Part shown: one piece after another, positions 25,001-28,008 of the stretch | Layout of the letters: every line of letters begins with the position of its first letter | How positions within the stretch are numbered: position 1 is the first letter of the stretch | NCBI GenBank assembly: GCA_002729275.1 | Contig: PBTP01000014.1 | Location: 44,537 to 72,544 of the forward strand | Source of the DNA: Roseibacillus sp. | Lineage (GTDB): Bacteria; Verrucomicrobiota; Verrucomicrobiia; Verrucomicrobiales; Akkermansiaceae | DNA length: 28,008 bases | Reading direction: 5' to 3' | Notes under the pieces: model-generated | The model's database searches: none | What the model saw: the letters and a program-made list of their open reading frames with translations, nothing else | What the model was told of the DNA's origin: nothing | Made by a program: the position numbers and the translations under genes

Positions 25001-27155
25001 GGATGATCTGGTAATATTCCGAACCGGGCTCGGTAACCTGCTGTCCCTCGTGCGGAACTGCTCCAGTAGCCTTCAGCAGCATCAGACTATCGTCAGGGGA
25101 CGCGTAATTCACGCGCCGACCCGAGATATCATCACTAAAACCCCGGACATCGAAGAGAGGATCATATCCCCGGAGCGACAACTTAAATCCATTTTTCCCA
25201 TCCTTCGCCCCGTGACAGGTTCCAGCATCGCAACCCATCCTGCTGATGACCGGCTTGACGTCCCGGACGTAGTCAGGAGCAACTACCGAATCGATATTAC
25301 TGACCCTTACCTTTGCCTCAGCCTTAACGGCACCGACCCTAACCACAATGACCCCTTCCCCATTCTTGAGCGGCTCAATTTGCCCGCGGGCACTGATTGA
25401 GAGGAGCCCCCCGGACGCCTCCGTTACAACTTGACGCGTGACATCCACCCGGCCTCCAGCTTTGAGGTTCGCGGTGACCAGAATCTGAGAGTAGTGGTTA
25501 GGCGCAGTTAGGACAACCTCAGATGGATCGAGGGTCAGCGAAGATATTTCATCCGATGATATCCTTCGCTCGCTGATTTCAGCGCGTTTTCCGCGCTTCC
25601 GGTTCAGTCGTCTCTCAGCCCTCTCCCCGACAGAGGAAGCAATCTCTCCCGCTCCAATCTCCACCGCGGCCGCCTTGCGAACCTCCTTCCCGGTTTCTAC
25701 CTCTAGGAAACGAACCGTTCCATCTGCACCAGCAACCGCCAGGGTTTTCCCATCAGGCGCAAATGCCAGACAGAACATTTCCACATCTTGCACCTCGATG
25801 GAGTGGACTACCGATACTTCCCGGGACCAGTAGCCCTCTAGCTTTTGCTTTTCTCCGGCGCTGGGAGTCTTATTGAAGATTTTCTTAATCTCATCGGGAA
25901 TGGCGCTATCATACTCCGTACTGTATATTGTTACAGTCCCCTTCCCGTTGAGACTGCTGACTGCCGCTGCGCGTTTCCCATCCGCATTAAACGAAACGTC
26001 CCAGATGCGCCCCGGCATTCTGGGAAACTTTCGGACAACATTGGCATTATCGCCAATCTTCCGGGCCGTCTGGCGTTTAAGTCGAAAGACCTGCGGTTGC
26101 CCATCAGAGCCTCCTACGAGCACCTCGTCTTTTAATGGATGCCCGGCAACCGCGGCGATACCACCTTTCAATTCTCCGGGAGTAATCGAGGTCAGGTTAT
26201 CAATGAGCCTCTCGCTCTCAACATCAGTGAGCTTCGCCGTCATGTCCCGTCCAACGCTGATCACCTGTGCTCCATCCTTCGAGAACACGGAATCAAGAAC
26301 CCAGTCGTTGTGCCCACCCATGAAAAGCACCTGCTTGCCATCTGCCACCTGGATCGCTCTCAAGGCATTATCACTACAGCCGAACGAAATGAGTTTGTTA
26401 TCAGGAGACCACGCCGCTCCGTAAATAGTATCATAGGTTACCGGCACTGAAATTTTAAGAGCCCTCTTGGCTACATTCCACACCTGCACCTCTCCCATCC
26501 TGCCGGGCAACCCCCCCGTAACTGCCAGCATCGTTCCGTCAGGAGAAAAGGCGACGCTCTCGATCCTTTCAGAGAGGCCGACCAACCGCGCAACCGAATC
26601 ACCAGTTCTTGCATCTTGAAGGATTACTTCATGGAAACCGGCGATCGCCAGCAATGAGCCATCTGGCGAATAGTCCATGGAGGTAACAATCGGAGCCTCC
26701 GCATAGACCGGAGGATTTTCCATGTCATATTTCTGGAAAGCATTCTCAGGCGTATCATCAAGTGCTCCCTCAGCGATCCAGCGTCGAATCAAGCTTATCT
26801 CCGTCTCGTGAAGAGCCTTGTCTCTCGGAGGCATCTCAGCCTTGCCATTGGAATCAGGAAGAATCTGCTCAAGAAGATAACTCTGGTCAGGATGCCCGGG
26901 AACGACTGCCGCGTCTCCACTCTCTCCACCCAAAATCAACCTCTTCACATCCGTGAGAATATATTCGCCCTTTGCCTTCGCCGGCTGGTGACAGCCTTGG
27001 CAACTTGCCTGCATCAGCGGTCGAATTTCGTTCCAGTAGCTTACCGGGCGGATCACCTGCTCCCCGCCAGCCTCCTCACCGTATACTGCTGCACATTGCA
27101 GGATTAAACTGGCAACCAGAACCTGTGATCGGGAAAGTCCTCGAATCTGTCTCAT
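22038..27155 (-). CDS. Giant secreted cytochrome c / WD40 / Big-like / DUF1549-DUF1553 protein
   Basis: An exported protein of about 1705 residues. Domains in order: signal peptide (to about 26); PSCyt1-type cytochrome c domain with CQGCH (about 52-56) and MPPR; WD40 propeller (about 165-490) with repeated FSPDG-type blades; a Big-like domain (about 535-620); a second cytochrome-type domain with CDAGTCH (about 635-641), the CxxxxCH form usual in this family; another Ig/Big-like piece (VTPKNPVIQEVGGQQ); DUF1549 (about 835-1040) with DLTGLPP and CNKCH (about 991); DUF1553 (from about 1080) with RREELAAWL and ESACECDR. A coiled coil (about 1300-1400) and a jelly-roll-like insert (to about 1590) follow, then the usual DUF1553 end (LTAAQDLTWALINNPAFLFNH). 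Three heme sites suggest electron transfer; the substrate is unknown. I place the start at 27155 because AAGG sits 8 bases upstream; 27161 and 27203 are alternatives. It is the first gene of a pair with DUF1501. Confidence 0.92.
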   Translation of the reverse strand: MRQIRGLSRSQVLVASLILQCAAVYGEEAGGEQVIRPVSYWNEIRPLMQASCQGCHQPAKAKGEYILTDVKRLILGGESGDAAVVPGHPDQSYLLEQILPDSNGKAEMPPRDKALHETEISLIRRWIAEGALDDTPENAFQKYDMENPPVYAEAPIVTSMDYSPDGSLLAIAGFHEVILQDARTGDSVARLVGLSERIESVAFSPDGTMLAVTGGLPGRMGEVQVWNVAKRALKISVPVTYDTIYGAAWSPDNKLISFGCSDNALRAIQVADGKQVLFMGGHNDWVLDSVFSKDGAQVISVGRDMTAKLTDVESERLIDNLTSITPGELKGGIAAVAGHPLKDEVLVGGSDGQPQVFRLKRQTARKIGDNANVVRKFPRMPGRIWDVSFNADGKRAAAVSSLNGKGTVTIYSTEYDSAIPDEIKKIFNKTPSAGEKQKLEGYWSREVSVVHSIEVQDVEMFCLAFAPDGKTLAVAGADGTVRFLEVETGKEVRKAAAVEIGAGEIASSVGERAERRLNRKRGKRAEISERRISSDEISSLTLDPSEVVLTAPNHYSQILVTANLKAGGRVDVTRQVVTEASGGLLSISARGQIEPLKNGEGVIVVRVGAVKAEAKVRVSNIDSVVAPDYVRDVKPVISRMGCDAGTCHGAKDGKNGFKLSLRGYDPLFDVRGFSDDISGRRVNYASPDDSLMLLKATGAVPHEGQQVTEPGSEYYQIIRDWIANGSNLGDPKPVVKSIMVTPKNPVIQEVGGQQQIRVVATYVDGSRRDVTRESFLESANQDVAIHDDYGLMTTLRRGEAPVLARYEGAYAATTLTVMGDRSGFEWVEPAAWGQIDKLVAEKWQRMKILPSDVCTDEEFLRRVYLDLTGLPPKPLQLKLFLADPTNSRVKREEVIDDLIGSKSFVQHWTNKWADMLMVNSKFLGGEGAKIYREWIRKEVEANTPYDVFVRKILTATGSNKENPPASYFKIHRSPDMLMENTTHLFLATRFNCNKCHDHPFERWTQNQYYEIAAFFSQVKLERDGKNAPKQNIGGTAVEGAKPLYEITKDAGEGEMKHELTGQITKPGFPYLANYENPDGAKGSAPTRREELAAWLTAGDNEFFGRSYANRIWGYLLGTGVIEPLDDIRAGNPPSNPDLLDYLTDRFVEQGFDVRKLIAEICKSRTYQLSLKVNKWNEDDEINFAHAKARRLPAEVLYDAVYAVTGAAPKLQAKEIDAKQDTGSGFLATLGRPTRESACECDRANDVQLSGVMALLSGPDIAEAIADPKNAIAKLVAEKEDDTKLITEIFLRVINRAPSEAEIASVRQSWAEIQTDHKAMLAELSKMEKKWEPTRKAREAKRVAGIEKAADAISGYQAQHDAERKRLEDELQRKIEGSKKAVSDYQASLAAKAQDFADQIKGNVVTNWHLLRPASVAASDKSKVEVTADGSIRGSGGERALDYRFSVETRMTNITGIMIEVVPDLAFNGGPGLSKDGNMVVTELETKWQGLEAGAKEMPVTFVDAKASFNQKEFDVKRVFDGNLDEGNRGWALGGGNYKIAHRAVFKMKDVIPGDSEKGVSLSVGILCRFKSHPLGRFRIYVTMDPDPLSFGLPSHVSDAVTKDSASRSEVERGALESWVAEGDADYQALLWAAKGPFPPIQPDKKMEELKKALEYAKIPIEEDPRVARFRRDVEMSAGQAENPRLTAAQDLTWALINNPAFLFNH

Positions 27156-27448
27156 TAGCATAACCTTAACGCTAAATGTGACACTCCCGGGCGGGGCTGA
27201 CAAGCCAACCGTCCTGAATTACTCTCTTCGGACGACGGCAGAACTATCTCGCCGAGGGAGCGGCCTTGTTACCGCCAGATTTTCCAAGTCTAAACCACCT
27301 CTCTGAGTGAAGCATAATTGGTTGGAACAGAGAGTCATTTGCAGGGAATAGCCTCCCCAGCTGGAGCCGTGTCTTACCCGGTTCACCGACCTTGATCAGC
27401 TGCAGGCTGCGAAGTAGGCTCACCACCGGGAACGCAGTCTCCACGGGA
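27156..27448. other. Divergent intergenic region
   Basis: A 293-base stretch between the minus-strand giant gene and the plus-strand secreted-protein gene. It should hold both promoters, but no convincing -35/-10 pair was found. A 66-codon minus-strand frame (27444-27244, GTG start) is open but unlike any family I recognise. The ribosome binding sequence AAGG of the giant gene lies at about 27163-27166. Confidence 0.35.
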
Positions 27449-28008
27449 ATGGTGCTAAGCAGACAACTCTTAAGCCTGACTCTTTACTCTCTAATTGGGA
27501 GCATTGCTCTGGGGCAGAATGACCGGAGCACCGAGGAGGCCGCTGAAGCGACCTCGAACCCAGCGCCTGTTTCCGGGGCTCTCTACCTAGACTCGTGGCA
27601 GATTGAGAAGGAATTTCTGTTCACCCCGATTGCTCTCCAACAGTGGTATGATCTCGGCCTTCAATCAGATTCAGATCTACCCCCGGATCGTCGGGCTTCT
27701 CTCAAGCCAATCATTGGGAAGTTTCTTGCTTCCAGATGCCGGGTCTCAATTCGAGATCAACCTGTTGCCTTCACTCTGGACAGAATTCACTTCATTCAAC
27801 CTGACGCATCTGAATTCAGCCCCATCGATCCTGACGACACTGTCCTCGCAGGAGAAACATGGATTAGCGTAGTCTTTGCCGCACCTCACTCCGACCCCAG
27901 GCAAGCGCTACAGCTGGAATGGGATCTAATTCCGGAGACCGACGGCTCCGTTACTGTCAAAGTCGCTGATCCCGAGGGCACCAGAATCTTCGAGCTCAAC
28001 CGACTCAA
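27449..28008 (+). CDS. Secreted protein of unknown function, N-terminal part (3' end outside window)
   Basis: The frame starts with ATG at 27449 and stays open to the end of the window (186 codons seen). The first 23 residues are a clear signal peptide (SRQLLSLTLYSLIGSIALGQ, cleavage after about GQ), followed by a Glu/Ala/Pro linker. The mature part begins SGALYLDSWQIEKEFLFTPIALQQWYDLG and is rich in beta-type segments (VSIRDQPVAFTLDRIHFIQ, ETWISVVFAAP, LQLEWDLIPETDGSVTVKVAD). I do not recognise the family. It is probably periplasmic or anchored by a later membrane segment that is not visible. It is divergent from the giant cytochrome gene. No strong ribosome binding site is seen. Confidence 0.7.
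   Translation, partial: MVLSRQLLSLTLYSLIGSIALGQNDRSTEEAAEATSNPAPVSGALYLDSWQIEKEFLFTPIALQQWYDLGLQSDSDLPPDRRASLKPIIGKFLASRCRVSIRDQPVAFTLDRIHFIQPDASEFSPIDPDDTVLAGETWISVVFAAPHSDPRQALQLEWDLIPETDGSVTVKVADPEGTRIFELNRL

Noticed and set aside
27244..27444. A 66-codon minus-strand open frame in the intergenic region
   Set aside because: It begins with GTG, has no ribosome binding site, matches no family I know, and nearly abuts the divergent secreted-protein start; it may be chance.
27603..27872. An 89-codon plus-strand frame near the window end
   Set aside because: It lies inside the longer frame from 27449, which has a signal peptide and stays open to the end; its Ser/Leu/Arg-rich text looks like an out-of-frame reading.

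Overview
The window looks like a piece of a chromosome from the Verrucomicrobiota (PVC superphylum). The main reason is the pair at 20516-27155: a Tat-exported DUF1501 protein beside a very large secreted protein carrying planctomycete/verrucomicrobial-type cytochrome c, WD40, DUF1549 and DUF1553 domains. This combination is common in Planctomycetes and Verrucomicrobia and rare elsewhere. Few genes have a clear Shine-Dalgarno sequence. Most of the content is housekeeping. No phage, insertion sequence, CRISPR array or tRNA/rRNA gene was seen.

Layout. (a) 1-2160: the 3' end of an Hsp33-type redox chaperone gene, a MalY/PatB-type C-S lyase/aminotransferase, and a convergent GNAT acetyltransferase. 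(b) 2306-4483, plus strand: a probable three-gene operon with a secreted protein that has a caspase-like/CHAT-like His/Cys pair, biotin synthase (bioB), and a YkuD-type L,D-transpeptidase-fold protein without a signal peptide. (c) 4564-6185, minus strand: rpoA-rplQ with a strong intrinsic terminator, standing apart from the other ribosomal protein genes. (d) 6307-6704: three 13-bp tandem repeats and a small AP2-like DNA-binding protein. (e) 6784-8809, minus strand: an intact HtrA-type protease overlapping a second HtrA-like protein that has lost its catalytic residues and carries its PDZ domain inside the protease fold. (f) 9021-12572, minus strand: a tight four-gene cluster of a degenerate aldo/keto reductase, a zinc-ribbon TPM-domain-like protein, a membrane TPM-domain-like protein and a TPMT-type methyltransferase.

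(g) 12792-14459, plus strand: a DUF432-like protein and an MscS channel. (h) 14529-17538, minus strand: guaB-guaA, the two enzymes that turn IMP into GMP. (i) 17725-20437, plus strand: rpoN (sigma-54), preceded by a near-consensus sigma-54 promoter overlapping an extended -10 element, then an Mrp/ApbC-type P-loop ATPase without the usual CxxC. (j) 20516-27155, minus strand: the giant cytochrome/WD40/DUF1549/DUF1553 protein followed by DUF1501. (k) 27449-28008: the 5' end of another secreted protein that runs off the window.

No complete new system is proven here. The observations most worth a second look are the protease/pseudoprotease pair, the two-TPM operon, the possible autoregulatory sigma-54 promoter of rpoN, the secreted His/Cys-dyad protein by bioB, and the 13-bp repeats beside the AP2-like gene.
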